Source: Neopusillimonas maritima (lineage in GTDB: Bacteria > Pseudomonadota > Gammaproteobacteria > Burkholderiales > Burkholderiaceae_B). Taken from it: a stretch of 64,000 bases of DNA. The stretch's first letter is position 1; each line of letters starts with the position of its first letter. Below are positions 6,458 to 15,823 of this stretch, piece by piece. The stretch covers positions 496,001 to 560,000 of the forward strand of contig NZ_NQOU01000002.1 of the NCBI RefSeq assembly GCF_003576595.1, in the 5' to 3' direction. The translations under genes and the position numbers were made by a program. The notes under the pieces are model-generated. The model ran no database searches. It was not told where the DNA came from and saw only the letters and a program-made list of their open reading frames with translations.

Positions 6458-8170
6458 TTAACTGACCTCGGTTCGCGGCCGATTAGCCCGCCAGTGTACC
6501 GGTTCAGGCTTGAACTCGCCGGCCACCACTGCACGGGTGAGTTCGCGCTTCAGAATCTTGCCGCTGGCGGTCATGGGGAAGGCATCCACCACCAGAATGT
6601 ATTCCGGCATATCGTATTTCGACAGCCCGTTTTCATACAGATACTGCAGAATCGAAACGTAATCGGGCGCGGCTGTGCCTTCCCAGATTAAGGCCAGGCA
6701 GGCTTTTTCCCCCAGGCGGGGGTCGGGCACGGGGAATACGGCGGCTTTGCGAATCAGCGGGTAGCTGTGGGCCAGGTCTTCAATCAGGCCGGGGTAAATA
6801 TTGCGCCCGCCGCGAATAACCATTTCTTTTTTGCGGCCCACAATGCGCAGGCAGCCCGATTCATCAATGGTGCCCAGGTCGCCGGTTAGGAACCAGCCCT
6901 GGTTGTTGAATGAGGTTTCGGTGGCGGTTTGGTTGTCAAAGTAACCCAGCATTAGCAGGCCGCCGCGGCCGCCCAGTTCGCCGATTTCGCCGGTTTCGGC
7001 TTCAACGTCGGGGTTGTCCTGGCGCCAGATGCGGGTTTCATAGCCCTGGCAGCAACGCCCGCAGGTGCCTACAATAATGGGTTCGGAGTCGGCCGGTTGG
7101 GTGTAGTGGTGCGAGCCGTTTTCGCTCATGCCGAAGGTGTTTTGTGGTTTCACGCCCAGGTTGAAGAATTCCTGCGCCACCCAGGGGGGAATAACGGAGC
7201 CCGACAAATAAAACACTTCCACGTCGCCCAGTGATTTCAAATTGCGCGTGCGGGCTTCTTTCAAGAGGTCGATACCGTGGGTGGGCACGCCCAGCAAGTA
7301 CGTGGCTTTAGACACCAGGATCCAGTCCATCCATTTGGCCGGGTCCGACGAGTCGCTCACCACCAGTTCGGCGCCGGTCACAATCGATTGCTCCAGCGCC
7401 ACGGTGCCAATGTGGTGGCTCATGGCGCTTAGGGTGAGCATAATGGTGTCGGCGGTGTGGCCCCAGTCGGCCACCATGGCGCGGCCGTTGGCCAGCAAGG
7501 TGTTGTCGCTGTGCATCACCCCCTTGGGGTTGCCGGTAGTACCCGAGGTAAAGGCCAGGTACAGCACCTTGTCGGGGTCGTCATCCACGGGGCTTTCAAT
7601 AAGGGGAGCCTCGGGCGCGGGGTAGCCGGACACGGGCGCCGGCTCGGCCGAACCGGCGGCCGGGCCGGGTACGTTGGCCTGGGCGCCGTCTTCACCCACC
7701 AGCATAATTTGCTTCAGCGATGGAATATCGGCGATGCGATCGAGAATGGATTTGCCGGTGAGGTCCGCCGCGTAACCCGGCTGGGTAAACAAAACTTTAC
7801 AGCGCACCTGGTTCAGCAGGTTCACAATATCCTGCACCGTATGGTTTTTATGCAACGATGGGCAGCATACGTAGCCGTTTCTGGAACAGGCCAGAAAGAT
7901 CACCACGCTTTCAACGCAACTGGGCAACCACACGGCCACGCGGTCACCGCGCCGCAGGCCCAACTGGTGCAGGGCACCGGCCACACGGGTGACTTCTTCC
8001 TGAAATTGCGGCCAGGTTAGGCGCCGATGCTTGTCGCGCACGGCATACCCTTCAGGATACCGTTTGGCGTTACCTTCCAGCAGCGTGTAGAACGTGTCGT
8101 TTTGCCACACACCACTGGCATAGTATGCGCGTGTCTGACGCGGGTTGTGCATCGTTAATAAGGTATTCAT
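6458..8170 (-). CDS. AMP-dependent acyl-CoA ligase
   Basis: This 570-residue adenylate-forming enzyme has the P-loop 'LAFTSGTTGNPKGVMHS', the 'FGMSENG' A5-type motif, 'GWFLTGDLG' (A7) and 'GRKKEMVIRGGRNIYP' (A8), with the C-terminal catalytic Lys in 'MTASGKILKREL'. It should activate a carboxylic acid with ATP and load it on CoA. The overall look is that of the cyclohexanecarboxylate/medium-chain type ligases; the true substrate is unknown. It stands alone on its strand at the end of the catabolic island, and its promoter shares the TACTA-N4-TAGTA dyad with the other island promoters. No membrane segment is evident. Confidence 0.88.
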   Translation of the reverse strand: MNTLLTMHNPRQTRAYYASGVWQNDTFYTLLEGNAKRYPEGYAVRDKHRRLTWPQFQEEVTRVAGALHQLGLRRGDRVAVWLPSCVESVVIFLACSRNGYVCCPSLHKNHTVQDIVNLLNQVRCKVLFTQPGYAADLTGKSILDRIADIPSLKQIMLVGEDGAQANVPGPAAGSAEPAPVSGYPAPEAPLIESPVDDDPDKVLYLAFTSGTTGNPKGVMHSDNTLLANGRAMVADWGHTADTIMLTLSAMSHHIGTVALEQSIVTGAELVVSDSSDPAKWMDWILVSKATYLLGVPTHGIDLLKEARTRNLKSLGDVEVFYLSGSVIPPWVAQEFFNLGVKPQNTFGMSENGSHHYTQPADSEPIIVGTCGRCCQGYETRIWRQDNPDVEAETGEIGELGGRGGLLMLGYFDNQTATETSFNNQGWFLTGDLGTIDESGCLRIVGRKKEMVIRGGRNIYPGLIEDLAHSYPLIRKAAVFPVPDPRLGEKACLALIWEGTAAPDYVSILQYLYENGLSKYDMPEYILVVDAFPMTASGKILKRELTRAVVAGEFKPEPVHWRANRPRTEVS

Positions 8171-8233
8171 TGAAAATTGGATTCCTGGGCGCGTGGCGGC
8201 TACTATTTACGGAATGCAAGGCCGCTGATAAGA

Positions 8234-8247
8234 TACTATTTGTAGTA
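8234..8247. promoter_or_regulatory. Island operator copy 1 (TACTA-N4-TAGTA)
   Basis: TACTA (8234-8238) and TAGTA (8243-8247) flank TTTG in the divergent region between the acyl-CoA ligase (minus) and the CBS gene (plus). The right half continues into TAGTAAGACAGT, a 12-mer repeated exactly at 23472-23483 before livK. A partial direct copy, TACTATTT, lies at 8201-8208, 33 bases away. Operator function is inferred from recurrence at the other island promoters. Confidence 0.55.
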
Positions 8248-8300
8248 AGACAGTGCGCTTATTTTACACAGGAGTCATACGACTCACAACAGGAGGCATC

Positions 8301-8771
8301 ATGCGCGTCATCGACATACTTCGCACCAAACCGGGCGTGCTTTACACAACTTCCCCCGACACCCCTATTAGCAAAGCCCTGCTGAATATCGCCAACCACG
8401 ACGCCGGTTCGCTGATTGTGATGAAAGACAACCGCCTGGTGGGCTTGTTGTCGTTCCGCGAAATTATCAATATGCTGGCGCTTCAGCTTGCCCCGCAAGG
8501 TAGCGAGGCGGCCATTGACCTGCAATCGCTTAAGGTGAAAGACGTCATGAACACACAGCCTGTGGTAATTGACCCACAAATGGACCTGCATACGTTGCGC
8601 GGCCTGATGGTGAGTTTGCGCCAGCGCTTTATGCCGGTGGTGGAAAAAGACGTGGTGATTGGCGTGCTGTCGTTCTACGATGTGGCCAAAGCCGTTCATG
8701 AAAGCCAGGAAGCGGAAAACCGCTACCTGAAAGCCTACATTAACGACCAGCACGAAGCGCCCCAGCCTTAA
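8301..8771 (+). CDS. CBS-domain pair protein
   Basis: The product is 156 residues and consists of two CBS domains (about 5-60 and 75-140; 'VKDVMNTQPVVIDPQMDL', 'RFMPVVEKDVVIGVLSFYDVAKAV') and little else. CBS pairs bind adenosine nucleotides and usually regulate a partner, so this may be an energy sensor or a stand-alone regulator. ATG 8301 is chosen because AGGAGG (8291-8296) precedes it; longer frames lack a site. It is divergent from the acyl-CoA ligase and convergent with the carbonic anhydrase. Confidence 0.88.
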   Translation: MRVIDILRTKPGVLYTTSPDTPISKALLNIANHDAGSLIVMKDNRLVGLLSFREIINMLALQLAPQGSEAAIDLQSLKVKDVMNTQPVVIDPQMDLHTLRGLMVSLRQRFMPVVEKDVVIGVLSFYDVAKAVHESQEAENRYLKAYINDQHEAPQP

Positions 8772-8783
8772 TGGCGGCGTTGG

Positions 8784-9422
8784 TTATTCATTCACGCAGG
8801 GTTCGAATTTGCCGGTGTGCGGGTTGCGTACAAACAGCACACCGGTGGCCACGCCGAAGTATGCGGCGTGCAGCATGAGTTCACCGCTTTCCACACGGCG
8901 GCGAATAAACGGAAAGGTCAGCAGGTTGTTCATGCTTTCTTCGGCCACCGCCAATTCCAGGCGCTTCAGGTCTTGGGCGTAGTCGCCGGTTGACGGCCCC
9001 AGGCGCTGGGCCACCGGCTCGATTTGCGACATCCATTTACGAATGAATTCGCCCTGGCTTAAGGGGGCCGTCTGGTCGTGAAAGGCTTTTACGCCCCCAC
9101 ACGAGGCATGGCCCAGAATCACAATGTGCTTCACGTTCAGGCCGTTCACACCGAACTCGATGGCGGCGCTGGTGCCGTGATACGACGACTCGGTGTCGGG
9201 GTCGAACGGGGGCACCAGGTTGGCCACGTTACGCACCACAAACATTTCTCCCGGCCCCGCGTCGAAAATGGCTTCCGGCGATACGCGTGAATCGCAACAC
9301 CCAATGAGCATGATTTCCGGGCGCTGCCCTTTTTCAGCCAGTTGGTGGTAGCGGTTGCTTTCGGTTTGAAAGCGGCCGTCGAGAAACTGTTGATACCCTT
9401 CGGTGAGTCGTTGTGGAAACAT
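8784..9422 (-). CDS. can: Beta-class carbonic anhydrase
   Basis: The 212-residue protein has the beta-class zinc site: C42-x-D44-x-R46 in 'GCCDSR' and H105-x-x-C108 in 'GHASCGG'. It interconverts CO2 and bicarbonate in the cytosol. It lies 33 bases after pntB on the same strand, so it is probably the last gene of the operon that begins with the CoA-transferase. Supply of bicarbonate to the biotin carboxylase four genes upstream is the natural reading (inference). Confidence 0.93.
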   Translation of the reverse strand: MFPQRLTEGYQQFLDGRFQTESNRYHQLAEKGQRPEIMLIGCCDSRVSPEAIFDAGPGEMFVVRNVANLVPPFDPDTESSYHGTSAAIEFGVNGLNVKHIVILGHASCGGVKAFHDQTAPLSQGEFIRKWMSQIEPVAQRLGPSTGDYAQDLKRLELAVAEESMNNLLTFPFIRRRVESGELMLHAAYFGVATGVLFVRNPHTGKFEPCVNE

Positions 9423-9455
9423 AAAAGCCCAAGTCGTTTATTTTTAAAAGATCGG

Positions 9456-10886
9456 TCAGGTGGCTTTCAACATGTCTTCAATGACTTTCTTGGCATCGCC
9501 AAACACCATCATTGTTTTATCCATGTAGAACAGCTCGTTGTCGAGCCCGGCATAACCGGAAGCCATGGAGCGCTTGTTCACAATGACCGTACGCGCCTTG
9601 TAGGCTTCCAGAATCGGCATGCCGGCAATCGGCGAGGCCGGGTCGTTCTTGGCCGCCGGGTTTACGACGTCGTTCGCGCCCAGTACCAGTACCACATCGG
9701 CCTGGCTGAACTCGCCGTTAATGTCGTCCATTTCAAACACCTGTTCGTACGACACTTCCGCTTCGGCCAGCAACACATTCATGTGGCCCGGCATGCGGCC
9801 CGCTACAGGGTGAATGGCATATTTCACGGTGACGCCCTGTTCGGTGAGCTTGTCGGTCAGTTCTTTCAAGGCATGCTGGGCACGGGCAACGGCCAAACCA
9901 TAACCGGGAACAATAATAACCGTTTCCGCATTGCTGAGCATGAACGCGGCGTCGTCGGGGCTGCCCGACTTCACGTTGCGCTGCTCACCACTGCCCGCAG
10001 CCGCGGCCGAGGAATCATTACCAAAGCCGCCCAGAATCACGTTGAAGAATGAACGATTCATGGCCTTGCACATGATGTACGACAGAATGGCGCCGGAAGA
10101 GCCCACCAATGAACCGGCCACAATCAGCATGGGGTTCCCTAACGAGAAACCAATACCTGCTGCAGCCCAACCCGAATAGCTGTTCAGCATCGACACCACC
10201 ACCGGCATATCGGCCCCGCCGATGGGAATGATAATAAGCACACCCAGCAGGAACGACAGCAGCGTTAGTAGCACGAACGGGGTCCAGGCTTCCGTCATGA
10301 CGAACCAGACACCCAAACCAATGGTGACCAGGGCCATAAGCAGGTTGAAATAGTGCTGGCCGGGGAACACCACCGGGGCGCCCTGGAACAGGCGGAACTT
10401 ATACCGCCCCGACAGTTTCCCGAACGCAATCACGGAACCGGAAAACGTAATGGCACCAATGGCCGCACCCAGGAACAGTTCAACACGGTTGCCGGTGGGA
10501 ATGGCGCCGGCGGCATCCACAATACCGAAGGCAATGGGTTCAACCACAATGGCGCCGGCAATGGCCACGGCCGCCAAACCGATCATGCTGTGCATGAAGG
10601 CGACGAGTTCCGGCATTTTGGTCATTTCCACCCGGCGCGCCATGGTGGCGCCCACGAAGCCGCCAATCACCAGCCCAAGCAGTACCCACGCCAAACCGCC
10701 CACGGCGTTTTCCTGCGCTTGCGACCAGATTAAGGCGCCGGTGGTAAGCACGGCAATGGCCATACCCGCCATGCCGAATGTGTTGCCGATAATTGAAGTG
10801 GTGGGGTGCGATAAGCCTTTCAGCGATTGAATAAAGCACACCGAGGCAATGAGATACAGCAGTACCACAATATCCATTGAAATCAT
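9456..10886 (-). CDS. pntB: NAD(P) transhydrogenase subunit beta
   Basis: A 476-residue membrane protein with about eight or nine hydrophobic segments in residues 1-260, followed by the soluble NADP(H)-binding domain III (residues ~300-476; '[15 protein letters not shown]', '[16 protein letters not shown]', '[19 protein letters not shown]'). With PntA it uses the proton gradient to drive NADH + NADP+ to NAD+ + NADPH. It overlaps pntA2 by four bases. NADPH made here could feed NpdG for F420 reduction. Confidence 0.96.
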   Translation of the reverse strand: MISMDIVVLLYLIASVCFIQSLKGLSHPTTSIIGNTFGMAGMAIAVLTTGALIWSQAQENAVGGLAWVLLGLVIGGFVGATMARRVEMTKMPELVAFMHSMIGLAAVAIAGAIVVEPIAFGIVDAAGAIPTGNRVELFLGAAIGAITFSGSVIAFGKLSGRYKFRLFQGAPVVFPGQHYFNLLMALVTIGLGVWFVMTEAWTPFVLLTLLSFLLGVLIIIPIGGADMPVVVSMLNSYSGWAAAGIGFSLGNPMLIVAGSLVGSSGAILSYIMCKAMNRSFFNVILGGFGNDSSAAAAGSGEQRNVKSGSPDDAAFMLSNAETVIIVPGYGLAVARAQHALKELTDKLTEQGVTVKYAIHPVAGRMPGHMNVLLAEAEVSYEQVFEMDDINGEFSQADVVLVLGANDVVNPAAKNDPASPIAGMPILEAYKARTVIVNKRSMASGYAGLDNELFYMDKTMMVFGDAKKVIEDMLKAT

Positions 10887-11197
10887 GATTGGCCCCCTTT
10901 GGCTTTTTTCTCTTTCTTCTTGAACATGGCCAGCATGCGCTTGGTAACCAGGAAACCGCCGAAGACATTCACGGAAGCCAGCGCCACCGCGAAAACGCCC
11001 ATGCCTTTGGCCAGGGGGTCAACCGTTAAAGCGCTGGCCAGCATGGCGCCCACAATCACAATGGCGGAAATGGCATTGGTAACCGCCATGAGCGGGGTGT
11101 GCAGTGCAGGTGTCACGTTCCACACCACGTGGTAACCCACATAAATGGCCAGCACAAAAATGACCAGGTTGATAATGGTTGGGTTAATCGCTTCCAT
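10883..11197 (-). CDS. pntA2: NAD(P) transhydrogenase subunit alpha part 2
   Basis: This 104-residue protein is the membrane-anchor portion of the alpha subunit, made as a separate polypeptide as in many alpha- and betaproteobacteria. It has three hydrophobic segments (about 8-25, 33-55, 60-85) and a Lys-rich C-terminus ([10 protein letters not shown]). It is directly adjacent to pntA1 upstream and overlaps pntB by four bases, so the three genes are translated as one unit. Confidence 0.93.
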   Translation of the reverse strand: MEAINPTIINLVIFVLAIYVGYHVVWNVTPALHTPLMAVTNAISAIVIVGAMLASALTVDPLAKGMGVFAVALASVNVFGGFLVTKRMLAMFKKKEKKAKGGQS

Positions 11198-12319
11198 TTA
11201 TTCCTTCCCCCACAAAATTTGCCCGTTTTCACATATCAGGCAGGCTTTGACGATGTCGTCGTCTTTTTGAATGGCGAGCTTGCCGTTTTCGTCCACAATC
11301 AGCTTCATGAAGTCGAGCAGGTTGCGGGCATATAACGCCGAGGCATCGGTGGCCAGCATGGAAGGCAGGTTGGTTAAACCCACAATTTTCACGCCGTGCT
11401 TTTCCACCACTTCGCCTGCCACGGTAAGGGGGCAGTTGCCGCCGCGTTCAATGGCCAGATCCACAATCACCGAACCGGGTGCCATGGCACGCACGGTGTC
11501 TTCGGTAATGAGGGTGGGCGCAGGGCGACCGGGAATTAAAGCGGTGGTAATGACGATATTGGCTTGTGCGCAGCGCTGTGCCGTTAAGGCCGCCTGGCGT
11601 TCCATCCACGCTTGCGGCATGGGCCGGGCGTAACCGCCCACGCCTTCGGCAATCTCGCGTTCTTCATCGGTTTCGAAGGGCACGTCGATAAACTTGCCGC
11701 CCAGCGATTCCACTTGCTCTTTGGCAGACGGCCGCACATCGGAGGCCCACACCACGGCGCCGAGCCTGCGGGCGGTGGCAATGGCCTGCAAACCGGCCAC
11801 GCCGGCCCCCATAATCACAACCTGGGTGGCCTTCAAGGTACCGGCCGCCGTCATCATCATGGGGAAAATGCGATCGTAGAATTGTGTGGCCAGCAACACC
11901 GATTTGTAGCCCGCCAGGTTGGCCTGGGACGACAACACATCCAGACTTTGGGCGCGTGTAATACGCGGCGCGGCTTCCAGGGCAAAGCCCGTGATACCGG
12001 CCTGCGCCATAGTTTGAAGGTGTTCGGCGTTGAAGGGGTCGAGCATGCCCAACACCACTTTGCCGGCACCCATGCTTTTCAGTTCTTCGCTTTGCGGCGC
12101 CCGAACTTTCAGAATGAGTTCGGCCGCAAATGCGTCTTGGGCCGAACCCAATGTGGCACCCGCCTCGGTATAGGCTTCGTCGGTATAGCTGGCTTCGCGG
12201 CCGGCCCCCTGCTGAACAATCACGCTGTGGCCGGCTTTAACGTACTTCTTTACCGTTTCGGGGGTGGCGGCAACCCGCCGCTCGCCCACTACCGTTTCTA
12301 ATGGAACTCCAATTTGCAT
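11198..12319 (-). CDS. pntA1: NAD(P) transhydrogenase subunit alpha part 1
   Basis: A 373-residue soluble NAD(H)-binding domain I, related to alanine dehydrogenase. It starts MQIGVPLET and has the Rossmann motif 'VVIMGAGVAGLQAIATARRLGA' region near residue 170. The start at 12319 is eight bases past the stop of the biotin carboxylase gene, with GAGG in the end of that gene as ribosome binding site; the frame extends further upstream, but that part is inside the previous gene. The position immediately after an acyl-CoA carboxylase gene is unusual for pnt and points to a dedicated supply of NADPH. Confidence 0.93.
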   Translation of the reverse strand: MQIGVPLETVVGERRVAATPETVKKYVKAGHSVIVQQGAGREASYTDEAYTEAGATLGSAQDAFAAELILKVRAPQSEELKSMGAGKVVLGMLDPFNAEHLQTMAQAGITGFALEAAPRITRAQSLDVLSSQANLAGYKSVLLATQFYDRIFPMMMTAAGTLKATQVVIMGAGVAGLQAIATARRLGAVVWASDVRPSAKEQVESLGGKFIDVPFETDEEREIAEGVGGYARPMPQAWMERQAALTAQRCAQANIVITTALIPGRPAPTLITEDTVRAMAPGSVIVDLAIERGGNCPLTVAGEVVEKHGVKIVGLTNLPSMLATDASALYARNLLDFMKLIVDENGKLAIQKDDDIVKACLICENGQILWGKE

Positions 12320-12326
12320 AATAGCC

Positions 12327-14339
12327 TCAGGCAAACTCCATGATGATATCGCCACTGGCGAGTTGATCACCTGGTTTAACTTCAATCCGGGAAATAACAA
12401 CGTCTTCTTCCGCGTCCATACTGACCTCCATTTTCATGGCCTCCAATATGCACAGAGGGCTTCCCGCCGAAACTTGATCGCCGACTTTCACCGCAATGGA
12501 AACCACCAATGCAGACATCGGACAAACAAGGCACCGCTTTTCCTGCTCTTCATTCACTGCCGGCATCACCGCCAACAGCGCATTTTCCGTGGGTGTTAAC
12601 ACCAAGGCGGTGGCCTGCGTACCGGCATGCGACAGCAAGTACGGCTCCTGGCCGATGTCGACACCAATGACCACCGCTTGCTCGTTAATGGTACCCCGCC
12701 AAACCGGTTCGTCGGTTTTCCAGCCCGACGCCACCGTGTGCACGGTAGGGTCGCCGTCGAATTGAATCTGCCACGAGTCAGGCGACACCGGGGTGAGCGT
12801 TAATGAGAATGCTTCGTCTCCCAAACGCACCACGCGCGATAGCGTGGAGGGGAAAGGCGCGGGCTCGTTTGCTTGGGCCACGTTTGCTTCCTGCTCGCCG
12901 GGGTGAATGCCGCATTCCATAATCGCAGCCGCCATCGCCACGCGGCGCGCCGTATCGCCCTGGGGCGCAACGGGCTTATAGCCGTTGGGATATTCTTCAG
13001 CAATAAAGTTGGTGGATAACGCGCCGCTTTGCCAGCGTGGGTGGTGCATTAACGCGGACAGGAACGACAGGTTGTTGGCAATCCCTTCCAGGGCAAAAGC
13101 GTCCAGCGCTTCACATTGGGCGTGAATGGCCTGCGCCCGCGTGGGGGCATGTGTTACCAGTTTGGCGATCATGGGGTCGTAGAAGCGGGCGATTTCGCCG
13201 CCTTCGTACACACCGGTATCGTTACGCACGGTAATACCGTTTGTATTCCCTTCTGCCGGCGGGCGATAGGTGCGCAAACGCCCTGCCGCGGGCATGAAGT
13301 TGTTGGCCGGGTCTTCGGCATACACCCGGCTTTCCACCGCCCAGCCGTTAATCTTGATGTCGTCTTGCTGAATCGACAGCGTTTCACCGGCGGCCACGCG
13401 AATCATTTGTTCCACCAGGTCAACCCCGGTAATCAGTTCGGTAACCGGGTGCTCAACCTGCAGGCGGGTGTTCATTTCCAGAAAATAGAATGACTTGTCT
13501 TGCCCGCATACAAACTCCACCGTACCGGCCGAGTCGTAGTTCACCGCACGCGCCAGGGCCACTGCCTGCTCGCCCATTTCACGGCGCGTATTGTCGTCGA
13601 GCAGGGCGGACGGTGCTTCTTCCAGCACTTTCTGGTTGCGGCGCTGAATAGAGCATTCGCGTTCCACCAGATACACCACATTGTCGTGCTTGTCGCCCAG
13701 CACCTGAATTTCAATATGGCGGGGGTTTTCAATAAACTTTTCAATAAAGACGCGGTCGTCGCCGAACGACGCGGCGGCTTCCGAACGGGCACGCTCAAAC
13801 CCTTGCGCCACCTCGCCGATGGCGCGCGCAATGCGCATGCCTTTGCCGCCGCCGCCCGCCGAGGCTTTAATCATGACCGGCAGACCGATTTCCTGCGCCA
13901 CCTGAACCGCGTGATCGCCGTCGTTAATCACGCCGAGGTAACCGGGAATGGTGGAGACTTTGGCCAGATTGGCAAATTTCTTCGAGGCGATTTTGTCGCC
14001 CATGACTTCAATGGCGTTTTCGTTCGGGCCAATGAAGACAATGCCCGCCTGCGACAATGCTTTTACAAACGAGGCGCGTTCCGATAAAAAGCCATAGCCG
14101 GGGTGAACCGCCTGAGCACCGGTTTTCAGGCAGGCATCAATAATTTTATCGACCACCAGATACGACTCAATGGCCGGTGCGGGCCCAATGTGTACGGCCT
14201 CGTCGGCCATTTGTACATGCAAGGCCCGACGATCGGCATCGGAATACACGGCAACCGTTGCAATACCCATCCGACGGGCGGTTTTAATAATTCTGCACGC
14301 GATCTCGCCGCGATTTGCAATAAGAATTTTTGAAAACAT
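12327..14339 (-). CDS. Acyl-CoA carboxylase alpha subunit (biotin carboxylase + biotin carrier)
   Basis: The 670-residue protein has the biotin carboxylase N-domain ('KILIANRGEIACRII'), the ATP-grasp region with 'KASAGGGGKGMRI' and 'FLEMNTRLQVEHPVTE', a ~100-residue linker, and a C-terminal biotinyl domain with EAMKM (biotin on K636). This is the layout of propionyl-, methylcrotonyl- and geranyl-CoA carboxylase alpha subunits. It carboxylates biotin with bicarbonate and ATP. ATG 14339 (MFSKILIAN) is preferred over TTG 14363. The carboxyltransferase lies 20 bases upstream; the acyl-CoA substrate is unknown. Confidence 0.93.
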   Translation of the reverse strand: MFSKILIANRGEIACRIIKTARRMGIATVAVYSDADRRALHVQMADEAVHIGPAPAIESYLVVDKIIDACLKTGAQAVHPGYGFLSERASFVKALSQAGIVFIGPNENAIEVMGDKIASKKFANLAKVSTIPGYLGVINDGDHAVQVAQEIGLPVMIKASAGGGGKGMRIARAIGEVAQGFERARSEAAASFGDDRVFIEKFIENPRHIEIQVLGDKHDNVVYLVERECSIQRRNQKVLEEAPSALLDDNTRREMGEQAVALARAVNYDSAGTVEFVCGQDKSFYFLEMNTRLQVEHPVTELITGVDLVEQMIRVAAGETLSIQQDDIKINGWAVESRVYAEDPANNFMPAAGRLRTYRPPAEGNTNGITVRNDTGVYEGGEIARFYDPMIAKLVTHAPTRAQAIHAQCEALDAFALEGIANNLSFLSALMHHPRWQSGALSTNFIAEEYPNGYKPVAPQGDTARRVAMAAAIMECGIHPGEQEANVAQANEPAPFPSTLSRVVRLGDEAFSLTLTPVSPDSWQIQFDGDPTVHTVASGWKTDEPVWRGTINEQAVVIGVDIGQEPYLLSHAGTQATALVLTPTENALLAVMPAVNEEQEKRCLVCPMSALVVSIAVKVGDQVSAGSPLCILEAMKMEVSMDAEEDVVISRIEVKPGDQLASGDIIMEFA

Positions 14340-14359
14340 AGCGTCCCCGTGTGTCAGTT

Positions 14360-15751
14360 TCAACGATCAGAAGCGTGGCCAAGAGCCGCCAGCTCTTGCC
14401 CCAACCAACGTCGGGTATCGCCGGGACGCAATACGGCGTCGAGGGCACCGTGTTGAAGCAAATGGGGTGCGGCCAGGGTTGGCAGCAAGGTTTGCGCCTG
14501 CGCCGGGGCAAGGTCTTCAATGCCCTTCGGGCCCGCCAACCCCATGGATGCGCTATCCCAAGCCACCACACGGGCGGCGGCCGTGGCGGCGGAACTTAAA
14601 GCCATGCCCGCCGCGCCATAGGCTTTGCCGATGACGACGGTAATTTTCGGCACATGACTTTTGGCATACCGTCGCAGCAGGTCGGCCACGGTATGGGCCA
14701 GCCCGCCGGACTCCTGTTCGAAACCGGGTACAAACCCCGGCGTGTCAACCAGCGTCACGATAGGCACGTTCATGGCATTGCATAAGCGCACAAAACGGGC
14801 GGCTTTGCGGCAAGCGGCGTTATCCAGCGCGCCGGCCAGGGTTTTGTTCTGGTTGGCAATCACCCCTGCCCAGTGGCCGCCGATAGGTACAAAGGCGGTG
14901 ACCATATTGTGGGCCACCCCGGCGCCCACTTCGTAAAAGGCCCGGGTATCGCTCACCTGGCGCAAGGCCTCGGTGACATCGTAACTTTGTGCCGGGTCAT
15001 CGGGAATCAAGGTGTCCAGCCCCACGCAATACCCCAATGACGCTACCTGAGGGGTGGCGCTGCTTGTGGCCGCTGTGCCCACACGCAATAATCGTTTAAT
15101 AGCTCGCAGGGCCAGTACTTCGTTGTTGAACACCAGGTCGGCCACGCCGCTTTCATCGGCATGCACCTTCCAGCCGCCCAAGTCATCGTCATTCAAGGAA
15201 GTGTGAGTGACCCGGTTGGTAATGTCTGCGTTGGTTAACGTTAGCGACGACCCGCTTCGCACCATAACGACCACATCGAACAAGCCTGCCAGAAAGGCGT
15301 TGGGGCCACTGTTATGCCCTACCACCAGCGCCACTTTCAGCGCGCGATGCGCCGCCAGCGTGCCGGCCAATCGGCCTAACGACGACCAGGCTGCAATGCC
15401 GCCGTCGAGGCGGGTTTGGGTGCCGTCGAACACCATAACCAAAGGCGCGTTTTCATTTTGTACATGTTGCGTGGCCTGCTCAACCTGCTGCCAGGCTGCG
15501 GCATCCATGCCATTACCCAGGTGTTGGGTGTCTTGCGACACGGCACAAATACGCCGGCCGCCCGCCATACCGGTGGCGGCCAGTAAATAGTCGGTGTTTT
15601 CGCCGATAAAGGACGGCTCGTGATCGAAAAGAAGTGACAACCGCTCACGCATTGTTAAATTGCGCTCGGCCTGTAGTGCATTCCGGCTACCGGAATTCGC
15701 CCCGGATGCGGCGACTGCAACGTTGTCTTCCTCGTTATTCTTGTCGATCAT
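14360..15751 (-). CDS. Acyl-CoA carboxylase carboxyltransferase subunit
   Basis: The 463-residue product is a crotonase-fold carboxyltransferase of the PccB/MmdA group, with both halves present. The oxyanion and acyl-CoA segments are visible ('TLVDTPGFVPGFEQESGG', 'VIGKAYGAAGMALSS'). It is shorter than typical PccB (~510), and the usual GAYDVM block reads AAGMAL, so the substrate may differ from propionyl-CoA. AAGGA seven bases before ATG 15751 supports the start. It is operonic with the biotin carboxylase downstream and the LLM oxidoreductase upstream. Confidence 0.88.
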   Translation of the reverse strand: MIDKNNEEDNVAVAASGANSGSRNALQAERNLTMRERLSLLFDHEPSFIGENTDYLLAATGMAGGRRICAVSQDTQHLGNGMDAAAWQQVEQATQHVQNENAPLVMVFDGTQTRLDGGIAAWSSLGRLAGTLAAHRALKVALVVGHNSGPNAFLAGLFDVVVMVRSGSSLTLTNADITNRVTHTSLNDDDLGGWKVHADESGVADLVFNNEVLALRAIKRLLRVGTAATSSATPQVASLGYCVGLDTLIPDDPAQSYDVTEALRQVSDTRAFYEVGAGVAHNMVTAFVPIGGHWAGVIANQNKTLAGALDNAACRKAARFVRLCNAMNVPIVTLVDTPGFVPGFEQESGGLAHTVADLLRRYAKSHVPKITVVIGKAYGAAGMALSSAATAAARVVAWDSASMGLAGPKGIEDLAPAQAQTLLPTLAAPHLLQHGALDAVLRPGDTRRWLGQELAALGHASDR

Positions 15752-15779
15752 GATCCATTCCTTGGAACCTATCGTTAAC

Positions 15780-15808
15780 GCCCGGCGCTTGAAGGGGTTG
15801 CGCCGGGC
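15780..15808 (-). other. Intercistronic GC-rich hairpin
   Basis: A 9-bp perfect stem, GCCCGGCGC at 15780-15788 and GCGCCGGGC at 15800-15808 with an 11-base loop, lies in the 72-base gap between the LLM gene and the carboxyltransferase gene. No T run follows on the minus strand, so it is not a standard terminator. It could attenuate or stabilise the mRNA and so set different levels for the genes on its two sides. Confidence 0.5.
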
Positions 15809-15823
15809 CCAGGTAAGGCCGAC

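Noticed and set aside
9342-10052. 236-residue plus-strand open frame opposite carbonic anhydrase and pntB
   Set aside because: It is rich in His, Arg and Gly as antisense shadows of GC-rich genes are, lacks a ribosome site and overlaps two well-identified genes.
14339-14363. TTG start at 14363 for the biotin carboxylase, overlapping the upstream gene by four bases
   Set aside because: The conserved N-terminus begins at ATG 14339 (MFSKILIANRG); the extra residues do not match the family.
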